The position numbers were made by a program, and so were the translations under genes. Shown here piece after piece: positions 1 through 6,464 of a stretch of DNA of 64,000 nucleotides. Each line of letters starts with the position of its first letter. The first letter of the stretch is position 1. The notes beneath the pieces were generated by a model. That model was not told where the DNA came from. It did no database searches and worked only from the letters and a program-made list of their open reading frames with translations. Source of the DNA: Thalassobacterium maritimum (GTDB lineage Bacteria; Verrucomicrobiota; Verrucomicrobiia; Opitutales; Coraliomargaritaceae); assembly GCF_031127805.1 (NCBI RefSeq), contig NZ_JARXHW010000024.1, forward strand, positions 1-64,000, given 5' to 3'.

Positions 1-623
1 CCAGCCTGCGCCGCTTTCACACCCACCACCGCTTCCGCATAACCACAGAAGCGGTAATCCTTCGGATCCTCCACAATGCCAGCACGCACAGGATTGAGAT
101 CAATATAAGCCGCCATCGTTTGCAGCGGATTACCATGTCCCTCAACCAGAACCGACTTAAAGCGGTCGGCCCACAGTGTGCCATAGCGCTTATGATTACG
201 ATTAAACCAGACCGAAAAGCGCTGCTTCAGCGATTTCATATATTCAGAAACATCGCCCATCCGCGCCAATAATTTCGCACGCAACTGCTGCGCCTCCTCC
301 GAGTCCTCTTTCAACTGAGAAGTCAGCACTTTGACCGAATCCGCCTGATACTTAGTAGGTTTCGGATACAGCACCTTATAGCGGCGCATCAGCTCGGCAT
401 CATCCACCTGCTGACCGTCCGGCACACGCAAGAGCACATGAAAGTGGTTCGACATCACACAGTAAGTCAGCACCTGCACTCCGCAGAAATCAGCCACCTG
501 CCAGATCATTTTACGCAGCATCTCCTTTTCACGATCCTCGAACAAGCGCTCCCCATTCACCACCCGCGTCATGCAATGATAAACGGCATCTCGACCATGA
601 ACTTTTGTGCGACGAACTTTCAT
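1..623 (-). CDS. REP-associated tyrosine transposase (RAYT, Y1_Tnp/IS200-like), 3' end cut by window edge
   Basis: Translating from the ATG at 623 gives 207 residues that run off the left edge. The HUH motif is visible as H60-F-H62 in MSNHFHVLL, and the helix YIDLNPVRAG near residue 173 carries the likely nucleophilic tyrosine. Together these are the signature of the Y1 transposase family in its RAYT form. A purine-rich ribosome site (GGGGGAGG) sits 5 bases upstream of the ATG. Residues 66-125 are a long insertion between the HUH motif and the tyrosine helix. Family members act on short palindromic REP elements, usually as single domesticated genes without IS ends. No IS ends are visible on the side that is in the window, but a palindrome and tandem repeats lie just upstream. 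The family call is firm; whether it is active is unknown. Confidence 0.9.
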   Translation of the reverse strand, partial: MKVRRTKVHGRDAVYHCMTRVVNGERLFEDREKEMLRKMIWQVADFCGVQVLTYCVMSNHFHVLLRVPDGQQVDDAELMRRYKVLYPKPTKYQADSVKVLTSQLKEDSEEAQQLRAKLLARMGDVSEYMKSLKQRFSVWFNRNHKRYGTLWADRFKSVLVEGHGNPLQTMAAYIDLNPVRAGIVEDPKDYRFCGYAEAVVGVKAAQA

Positions 624-680
624 AATATCCTCCCCCTTCCCAGCTGACTCTCTGCACATCACCAACTCGAGTCAACCCAT

Positions 681-738
681 TTCTTATAGCCTGGTTAATT
701 AAAGATCTTTTCTTATAGCCTGGTTAATTAAAGATCTC
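681..738. repeat. Two tandem 29-bp repeats upstream of RAYT
   Basis: The unit starts TTCTTATAGCCTGGTTAATT and continues AAAGATCT. Copies lie at 681-709 and 710-738, almost identical and back to back. A third copy of the first 24 bases is found 2.7 kb away at 3385-3408 in the same orientation. Read on the minus strand, the copy nearest the transposase ends about 58 bases before its ATG. The pair at this end and the copy at 3385 bracket the truncated toxin/ankyrin segment. Confidence 0.9.
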
Positions 739-747
739 TTTTTCCTA

Positions 748-785
748 GGAGCTCTGTTTGAGGACTGGAACAGTCCGAGTGCTCC
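748..785. repeat. Compound palindrome, possible REP-type element
   Basis: An inner perfect stem GGACTG (762-767) / CAGTCC (771-776) with loop GAA is enclosed by an outer stem GGAGC (748-752) / GCTCC (781-785). A short nested hairpin of this kind next to a RAYT gene fits the expected substrate class. No T-tract follows on either strand, so it is a poor terminator. No second copy was noticed in the window. Confidence 0.4.
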
Positions 786-988
786 GTTAAAGGAAAATTA
801 GGCATAAGATCGCTAGGGCGGGGAGAACGGCTATCCACCGCAAAATCGGGGGCGACTCAGGCGGGGCTGCGGTGGGACGGTCGATTGGAACCGTTGCTTG
901 TGCAGGCCAGTTGCGTCGTTGCCGAGTTGATACGAGAGATGGCTAAAATCATGAAACACTGGGGCATCTCCTTCACGCTAAAGCTGTC

Positions 989-1696
989 TCATTGCCCGTT
1001 ATAAGCTTGAAGCAAATCGACAACACCTTCCCTTTTGTTTCTTTCAGCCCAATACAAAGGTGTCCGCTTGCTTCGGTCAGCTATCGTCGGGTCTGCGCCA
1101 TTTTCAATTAGCCATTTAACAACTGTAACATCCCCCCTTTGTGCTGATCTCAACAAAGCGGTTTGTCCTTGCCTGTTCGGCACATTAATGTTGAGACCGA
1201 GGCGTTTAACAAATTCCAATGCATCGGATGATCCCGAACTGGCCGCCCAATGATAAAGACTTTCACCAGAATATGAGGTCAACGTCGGATCTGCTCCATG
1301 ATCGAGCAGCTTTTGCGCAATTTCGAGTTCATTTCCAGAAAGAGCACTCATCAAAGGTGTCATTTCGCCGGCTAATCTGGTGTCGGGTGTCGCTCCATTA
1401 TCGAGCAATACTTCGGCGATTTGTTTTTGTGAATAACTAATTGAGAAATCAATTGGTCTTTGGCCAACGGTATTAACTGGCTCGTTCAAATCGACGCCAA
1501 ACTCAATTAACGCTTTGACGATCTCCACATAGCCAAACTTTACTGCGGTAGTTATTAGGTGAGCATGAGACCTGGATTTTGCTGTAACTGGAACTCCCGC
1601 TTCTAAATAATTTCGAACACAAACCGCGTCCCCTTTTTCACAGGCCTCAAAGATGGGATGGCTATCTTCAAGCACAACTGTATTTTCCATAACCAT
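989..1696 (-). CDS. Ankyrin-repeat protein, possible immunity partner of the adjacent toxin-like gene
   Basis: The product has 235 residues with about six consecutive ankyrin-type helical repeats. Examples are VKFGYVEIVKALIEFGVDLN, ELEIAQKLLDHGADP and DVTVVKWLIENGADPTIADR. There is no signal peptide or membrane segment, so it should be cytosolic. The ATG at 1696 lies 3 bases after the stop of the upstream gene, so the two are almost certainly translated together. A small cytosolic binding protein placed directly after a nuclease-like toxin tip is the normal position of an immunity gene in polymorphic toxin loci, and ankyrin proteins are among the known immunity families. The immunity role is inferred from position. 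Base composition is more AT-rich than the core genes further right. Confidence 0.75.
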   Translation of the reverse strand: MVMENTVVLEDSHPIFEACEKGDAVCVRNYLEAGVPVTAKSRSHAHLITTAVKFGYVEIVKALIEFGVDLNEPVNTVGQRPIDFSISYSQKQIAEVLLDNGATPDTRLAGEMTPLMSALSGNELEIAQKLLDHGADPTLTSYSGESLYHWAASSGSSDALEFVKRLGLNINVPNRQGQTALLRSAQRGDVTVVKWLIENGADPTIADRSKRTPLYWAERNKREGVVDLLQAYNGQ

Positions 1697-1699
1697 AGT

Positions 1700-3313
1700 C
1701 TAATCGAGGTGTTGTATGCTTATTGTTGTAATAGGAGGATTCAGACTGTCGAACCATTTTTTGACTGTCGAAGTCAGATCGTTTGCCCCGTTGGGCATCG
1801 CATATATTACTCTTGAATAATTGCCAACTTCATCCAGATCAAGCAGAGCTTTTGTTACCCATGCTTGGGCATGTTTAAGTGTGCGTAACGCAATGGTGGA
1901 TCGTTTAAATTGATAGTAAAACAAATCTGCCCCATTAGAAACAACTACATCTATATCCGTTCTTCCCGTTTTACCGAGAGCCTGAGCGGCGTCGTCCCAG
2001 GGAACATTTACACGCTTCGAGAACTCAACCACATTATGCCCTTGGCGGACAAGTTCTGCTGCACCTTCGATTTCATAGCGATAACCTTTGGTCTGATTGA
2101 TTCCGCGTGCCGTAGACTTTAAAGTGTCTAATGCCAAATCAAGACCCTTAACCGTTGAAACTTCTCCAATGTCCATGAGTAGGTTAGCATGCCTATATTG
2201 ACTCCCGAAAACGTTTGCGTTATTTAGTGCTTTTTTGACTAGTTCTGGATTAATTCCTTCGTCCAGAACCTTTACTAATCCTTCCAATGCATCGTCGAGA
2301 TCTGGTGATGCTTTGAGAGATGCCAAAACATCATCGGAAAATCCAGCCGTTGTTTCCACTAACTTTTTCGCAGCTAACTCGGAATAATCATCTACCGCGT
2401 TCTTAACAGCTTGACTAAAGTTTTCTCCGAGGTGATCTGCGCTTCTTACCGAAGCCTCCCAAAGTTCTTCACTCACCGCTACCTTACTGAAGCTATCAGC
2501 GTAGGAATCATTGTTCTTTAGTAGGTTAAAAAAACCTTCCTCAGCTTCGGTAATTGATTTCGTACCTTTTACTACATCGATTGCTCTCTTAAGTAACATC
2601 CGCGTGAACGGAGTATCGCCGAACCGTTGAACGATGACACGAAGGAAGGTAATAAATCCATCAGCAGGCCCAATGAGAATGCCACCGATCCCAATCATGG
2701 CTAACGAAGTCTCGACCGAATTTACCTCTTCCTCCGACCATCCAACCTTTCTAAAAAGGTTTTTGACAATGACTCCAATGTCTCCAACGACCAAAAAACC
2801 TCCAACTACGCCACCAACCATACCCGCGTTGTTTTCGGTATCGCCACCCCAAAAACCTATCCAAGCTTGACTGATATTTCCCCAATTCGCAACGTCAGTG
2901 ATGAATGGAAGTGTCGTTCCCTCCGGATTGACTTGGACACTAATTTGAATTTCGGCTGAGGTGTTAACGTCTGGGAGCACTCCGACGTAAAAAACTCCGA
3001 GGCCATTTGAATCAATATGAACTTTTCCATTTTCATTTAGCCCCCAAATCTGAACAAACTGGCTTCCTGGATTGATCGTTACGGTTCCTTCTGAATTCGG
3101 CGGACCTAGGACTCTGACAGAAGTAGATGTGAAGTAAGGGACATCAAGTGGAGTTCCATCTTCCGATGTGAGCGGGTGGCCCTCTGGGTCGTTGAGATTT
3201 GGGATTAAATATGGATTTTCTAGAGTAAGCACGAGTGGAGCTGTTGACGTTGTCGTCCCCTCCCAGATAAACATTCTTTCTCCAACCTTCGCCGTAGCGT
3301 AAATATCGCCCAA
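1700..3313 (-). CDS. 5'-truncated polymorphic-toxin-like protein with C-terminal PD-(D/E)XK-like nuclease domain
   Basis: The 537 residues are counted from a TTG at 3313, but the open frame continues without a start codon to 3388, where it meets a stop inside the repeat at 3385. The N-terminal third is beta-rich (prefix SSATLTPNSQRLGDIYA). A Gly-rich hydrophobic stretch follows around residues 170-230 (VVGDIGVIVKNL), resembling pre-toxin regions. The last 130 residues show a nuclease-like pattern: E416 in EIEGAAEL, TDID at 452-455 and QFK at 468-470. This matches the E / D-x-D / Q-x-K layout of PD-(D/E)XK enzymes. There is no signal sequence and no plausible ribosome site, so this looks like the C-terminal end of a much larger protein whose front half is missing. 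The toxin reading is inferred; the missing start is seen directly. Confidence 0.6.
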   Translation of the reverse strand: MGDIYATAKVGERMFIWEGTTTSTAPLVLTLENPYLIPNLNDPEGHPLTSEDGTPLDVPYFTSTSVRVLGPPNSEGTVTINPGSQFVQIWGLNENGKVHIDSNGLGVFYVGVLPDVNTSAEIQISVQVNPEGTTLPFITDVANWGNISQAWIGFWGGDTENNAGMVGGVVGGFLVVGDIGVIVKNLFRKVGWSEEEVNSVETSLAMIGIGGILIGPADGFITFLRVIVQRFGDTPFTRMLLKRAIDVVKGTKSITEAEEGFFNLLKNNDSYADSFSKVAVSEELWEASVRSADHLGENFSQAVKNAVDDYSELAAKKLVETTAGFSDDVLASLKASPDLDDALEGLVKVLDEGINPELVKKALNNANVFGSQYRHANLLMDIGEVSTVKGLDLALDTLKSTARGINQTKGYRYEIEGAAELVRQGHNVVEFSKRVNVPWDDAAQALGKTGRTDIDVVVSNGADLFYYQFKRSTIALRTLKHAQAWVTKALLDLDEVGNYSRVIYAMPNGANDLTSTVKKWFDSLNPPITTISIQHLD

Positions 3314-3384
3314 ACGCTGGCTGTTTGGTGTAAGTGTGGCTGATGAGGTCCCCCCTGAAATTGTTGTCTCGTCAGTAAGAGCAA

Positions 3385-3431
3385 TTTCTTATAGCCTGGT
3401 TAATTAAATCTCCTTGGTTAATTTAATCTCC
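3385..3431. repeat. Third copy of the AT-rich repeat plus degenerate half-copy
   Basis: Bases 3385-3408 repeat the first 24 bases of the 681-738 units exactly (CTTATAGCCTGGTTAATTAA core). Immediately after, an 18-base half-unit is repeated with two changes: CTGGTTAATTAAATCTCC at 3396-3413 and TTGGTTAATTTAATCTCC at 3414-3431. The truncated toxin frame is closed by a stop inside this element, so the repeat marks the point where the 5' part of that gene was lost. Confidence 0.85.
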
Positions 3432-3439
3432 CGGAATCG

Positions 3440-3853
3440 ATGCCTGAGTTCGAAACTGAGTGGGCAATCAAGTTATCCAGACAAGAATTAAGGCAAAGAG
3501 CAGCCTTCTCTCAAATAGAGAGCGAAGAGTTTGAATCACTCGCAAGAGAGTTCCTCAAAGGCTACACCGAACGCTATGACGAATATTATGACGACGCACG
3601 GGCCAGAGAACTAGGCTACAACTATGGGCTCAAATTCGACCCTGAAATATACGGAATGCTCCCATTTTCAACACTCAATCGGCTACTAAAGGATCGTAAT
3701 CAAATTGAGCGCAAATTCCCCATCAACGATGAAGCGGAATGGCTGTGCTTCTGCAGGGCCTTCGATCACGGATTCGTCGACGGTTACAACATCATAAAAG
3801 AAGGCATTACCTACCGCACGAGAAGACCGGAGATCCAATTATTCGACAAATAA
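3440..3853 (+). CDS. Hypothetical protein, 137 aa
   Basis: This acidic, mainly helical, probably soluble protein has no signal peptide, membrane segment or Cys/His cluster. It has a Tyr/Asp-rich patch (ERYDEYYDDARARELGYNYG, about residues 44-63). I do not recognise the family. The ATG lies 9 bases after the repeat element and has no obvious ribosome site, so the gene could be real, or could be a shortened gene whose front was replaced by the repeat. It is transcribed away from the toxin remnant, and neither neighbour suggests a function. Confidence 0.5.
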   Translation: MPEFETEWAIKLSRQELRQRAAFSQIESEEFESLAREFLKGYTERYDEYYDDARARELGYNYGLKFDPEIYGMLPFSTLNRLLKDRNQIERKFPINDEAEWLCFCRAFDHGFVDGYNIIKEGITYRTRRPEIQLFDK

Positions 3854-4014
3854 GGATTTACAGGCCCAACTCAGGCTAGCGTTGCTTGCGTGACGCCACT
3901 CTGCGCGAGAGAAATCTGCCCGTGGAGGCCTGAAGCTTCAGAATCTTCAATTTTACTGCGCAGGCTGCCTGTTAATTTGCAGTTAAACGCTCGCCTGAAA
4001 AGGCCGTCATGTGC

Positions 4015-4320
4015 TTATGGCTCGTCCGAGAATCGGAACAGCAACTCGTCGGGACGGGCGTAACCAAGCCGCTCGCGCACGACACGCTCTAGAAACTCGG
4101 GGTCATCGATCAGGCGCGCCATATAGGACTCCTTTTGATCAAACTCTTTTCGAGCTTGTATGAGCTTAGCCTCGATTCTATTTTCGCGGGCTTTGAAGTT
4201 CATATACTCTCGATGTGTCTTCATGACGAGCCCGCCAAAAAACACGACCAACACGCATAACATGCCCATCAACATGAGCACAAAAGCACGTTCCTTTCGC
4301 TGGGCAGAATTTTTTGACAT
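4015..4320 (-). CDS. FtsB/DivIC-like septum formation initiator protein
   Basis: The roughly 101-residue protein has one N-terminal membrane helix (VLMLMGMLCVLVVFFGGLV), then a coiled coil (about residues 35-65), then the short tail ERVVRERLGYARPDELLFRF. The tail is the typical end of the FtsB/DivIC family (PF04977: ERIARErLGy..pgE). These proteins sit in the inner membrane at the division site and bridge FtsQ and FtsL. The start at 4320 (MSKNSAQRKER) is preferred over 4332, which adds MSCL. The gene is divergent from the ExeA-like gene with about 60 bases between the starts, so the promoters must be compressed there. The family call is good; the exact orthology (FtsB or DivIC) is not resolved. 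Confidence 0.75.
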   Translation of the reverse strand: MSKNSAQRKERAFVLMLMGMLCVLVVFFGGLVMKTHREYMNFKARENRIEAKLIQARKEFDQKESYMARLIDDPEFLERVVRERLGYARPDELLFRFSDEP

Positions 4321-4380
4321 CAGACAGGACAAAGAAGGCCATTTTCCCGCACTTGGAAAGGGTATTTTAATCTAAGCACT

Positions 4381-5199
4381 ATGTATCTCGAATACTTCGG
4401 TTTTAAGGAAATGCCTTTTCACGTAACGCCCAACCCGCGTTTCCTCTTTCTCAGCCCCACTCACGAGGAGGCGCTGCAGCACTTACGCTATGGGATCGAG
4501 GACAAAAAGGGCTTCATCGTACTGACCGGAGAGGTGGGCTGCGGCAAGACGACGCTCTGTCGCAAATTGCTCGAAGAGCTGGACTCGCGGAAAGAAGTGG
4601 ACACCGCGCTGCTATTAAACCCGCGCGTTTCTGAGACTCAACTGCTGCGCGGCATCATGAAAGAGCTCGGCGAGGAGGTCAAAGCGCGCTCTAGCAACGA
4701 CCTACTGGACAAAATTAACGATGTATTGCTGGAGCGCATCCACGCGGGCCGTGAAATTGTAGTCATCATCGACGAAGCGCAAAACCTCTCCTTTGAGGTC
4801 ATGGAGATGCTACGCATGCTATCAAACTTGGAAACCTACGACCAAAAGCTGCTGCAGATCATCTTGATGGGTCAACCGGAACTGAACGAGAAGCTGAAAG
4901 AAGAGCGTCTGCGCCAATTTCGCCAACGCGTGCTGGTGCACTACGACCTCAAACCGCTCAATCAGATGGAAGTACAACTCTACGTGCTGCACCGGCTCTC
5001 GCTAGTTGGCAGCAATGGGCAGCCACAGTTCACACCACGCGCCATCAAGAAGATTGCCAACAGCAGCCTAGGCATTCCTCGCATGATTAACAATATCTGC
5101 GACAAGTCATTACTCTCTACCTTCATCCGCAACGGCAACGAAGTCACCTACTGGGACGTGCGCCGCGCCCTCAAAGACATCAACCGCCTACATCGATAA
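4381..5199 (+). CDS. ExeA/GspA-like AAA ATPase
   Basis: This 272-residue P-loop ATPase opens MYLEYFGFKEMPFHVTPNPR, the standard start of the ExeA/GspA family. Walker A is GEVGCGKTT at residues 50-58 and Walker B is VVIIDEAQ at 127-134. In type II secretion systems GspA works with GspB at the inner membrane to help place the secretin in the peptidoglycan. The protein ends right after the ATPase domain and lacks both the membrane helix and the peptidoglycan-binding domain of full-length GspA. It overlaps the next gene, a GspB-like protein, by one base, so the pair is co-translated. The domain call is very secure; the secretion role rests on the GspB neighbour. Confidence 0.85.
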   Translation: MYLEYFGFKEMPFHVTPNPRFLFLSPTHEEALQHLRYGIEDKKGFIVLTGEVGCGKTTLCRKLLEELDSRKEVDTALLLNPRVSETQLLRGIMKELGEEVKARSSNDLLDKINDVLLERIHAGREIVVIIDEAQNLSFEVMEMLRMLSNLETYDQKLLQIILMGQPELNEKLKEERLRQFRQRVLVHYDLKPLNQMEVQLYVLHRLSLVGSNGQPQFTPRAIKKIANSSLGIPRMINNICDKSLLSTFIRNGNEVTYWDVRRALKDINRLHR

Positions 5200-5915
5200 T
5201 GAGCCTAATCAACCAAGCCCTTCGAAAAGCCCAACGCGACCGCACGCCTAACCGCATGGCGCAACCCGGTGAGCAGAGTGCGCCGGCCTACGCCCAGAGC
5301 GCGGCGCGCGGCATGAGCCCTGCGCTCGTGATAGGCCTCGTCATTGCTGTCGCAGTGCTGATCGGCTTAGTGGTAGGTTTGAGCGTAGTGATCTTTAGAG
5401 ATAACTCCACCCCGGCACGACCAATCAGCAATGCCGCGAGTGCGACGCCTGCGAGCGGCGAAAATCCAACTCCGGCTCCGCAACCTGCACACAGCCCGAT
5501 TCCGCAAGCCTCTGTTCCAGCGCTGGCACCCACGACAGCTGCCCCGGGGGAGAGTACTGCAGCCGCTCCCAGCGTAGTGGACGAATTGCGCAAAGCACGT
5601 GAAGCCGCCGAGGCAAAAGCCGCCGCTGAGGCCCAAGCAGCTGCCAAGGCCGCCGAACTTGAAGCAAAAGCCGCCGCGGCCGCCAAGGCCCGAGCAGAAG
5701 CGAAACCTAGCCAAGACATCATTACATGGCTAGGGCAAGCGAAGCTTTCAGGTGTCAAAATATCCACCAGCGAAAGCAAAGTCATCTTAAACGGCAAAGC
5801 TTATGCAGTCGGCGAATATGTAAATTACAATCTCGGGCTCAAGGTCATGGTGATCCAACAAGAGCGCGTTTTATTCATGGACAACAATGGCAAGAAATAC
5901 ATGAAGCGTCTATAA
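5199..5915 (+). CDS. GspB-like membrane protein (type II secretion assembly)
   Basis: The N-terminus SLINQALRKAQRDR is a conserved GspB start. A membrane helix follows (about residues 41-66). Then comes a long Ala/Pro/Glu/Lys-rich linker (70-170), and last a small beta-rich domain (LSGVKISTSESKVILNGKAY) of the T2SSB C-terminal type. The expected topology is a short cytosolic tail, one helix and a periplasmic domain. The gene starts on the last base of the upstream ATPase stop codon, and its own stop overlaps the next start in the same TAATG way. The Ala-rich linker creates long spurious open frames on the other strand. ExeA and GspB together point to outer-membrane secretin assembly, although no other secretion gene is in the window. 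Confidence 0.75.
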   Translation: MSLINQALRKAQRDRTPNRMAQPGEQSAPAYAQSAARGMSPALVIGLVIAVAVLIGLVVGLSVVIFRDNSTPARPISNAASATPASGENPTPAPQPAHSPIPQASVPALAPTTAAPGESTAAAPSVVDELRKAREAAEAKAAAEAQAAAKAAELEAKAAAAAKARAEAKPSQDIITWLGQAKLSGVKISTSESKVILNGKAYAVGEYVNYNLGLKVMVIQQERVLFMDNNGKKYMKRL

Positions 5916-6352
5916 TGCAGGGCAAGCCATCCAAAATCCCGCGCGCCTACTTATGGCCAGTATTACTCATCATCGCCATCTTCGCGGCCTCTAGCACCTC
6001 GCGACTCGCCACACCCGACCTCGGATTTCAATTTTCAAAAGACAAGTTGGCTCATTTTTTAGTCTTCGGCCTGGTCGCGACAGCCGTACTGCGCACGCCA
6101 AAGTTGCGAAGCTGCCGTTGGCGAGACCTCATGATCGCAGTGTTGATCACCTCGGCCTATGGTGGCTGCGACGAGTTTCGCCAGTCACTCACGCCAGGCC
6201 GCAGCGTGGAAGTGGCCGACTGGCTGGCGGACACTCTCGGGGCAATTGTCGCCGTCAGCGTCTATGCCCGCTGGCACAGTTACCGCCGTTTACTAGAATG
6301 GCGCGTCCCAGCCCGTCGTAGGGCCTCTGCTACGCAAAGGCCAAGCTTATAG
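5915..6352 (+). CDS. VanZ-like membrane protein
   Basis: The 145-residue protein starts at the ATG overlapping the GspB-like stop (TAATG). Hydrophobic helices are seen at about residues 10-25, 45-60, 68-85 and 105-122. The motif FSKDKLAHFLVFGLVA followed by DEFRQSLTPGRSVEVADWLADTLG matches VanZ-family proteins (K-x-x-H-F and D-E-x-x-Q..GR....D...D..G). These are small inner-membrane proteins; the founding member affects teicoplanin resistance, but most have no known function. It is the third gene of the run with ExeA and GspB, and the shared transcription could be incidental. Confidence 0.8.
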   Translation: MQGKPSKIPRAYLWPVLLIIAIFAASSTSRLATPDLGFQFSKDKLAHFLVFGLVATAVLRTPKLRSCRWRDLMIAVLITSAYGGCDEFRQSLTPGRSVEVADWLADTLGAIVAVSVYARWHSYRRLLEWRVPARRRASATQRPSL

Positions 6353-6399
6353 ATCATATATTCTTAGAGTGGTATTAATAGGCAGGATTGCATAAAAAA

Positions 6400-6423
6400 G
6401 CCCTGCCGAATCAACGGCAGGGC
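6400..6423 (-). terminator. Rho-independent terminator after the phosphorylase-like gene
   Basis: The perfect 9-bp stem GCCCTGCCG / CGGCAGGGC has a 6-base loop. On the minus strand it is followed by a run of T (A tract at 6394-6399 on plus). It lies about 40 bases past the stop of the minus-strand gene at 6465 and can also stop plus-strand reading from the VanZ-like gene. Confidence 0.9.
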
Positions 6424-6464
6424 TTGGAAAACAATTAAATCGAGCCGATCGGCTCGTGGGCCAC

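Larger units (their letters stand above)
624..988. other. Gene-free stretch between RAYT and ankyrin gene
   Basis: This 365-base stretch holds two tandem 29-base repeats (681-738) and a compound palindrome (748-785), described separately. The rest (786-988) shows no convincing coding frame on either strand, no T-tract terminator and no recognisable RNA. It is the 5' flank of the minus-strand RAYT gene and the 3' flank of the minus-strand ankyrin gene. Confidence 0.6.

Noticed and set aside
681..3431. The repeat-bounded segment as a classical composite transposon
   Set aside because: The repeats are direct, short and not IS ends, no transposase lies inside, and no target-site duplication is visible. 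Recombination between RAYT-linked repeats is the simpler reading.
5288..5797. Ala-rich 169-codon minus-strand frame opposite the GspB-like gene
   Set aside because: It is produced by the GC-rich Ala/Pro/Lys linker codons of the GspB-like gene; it has no independent support.
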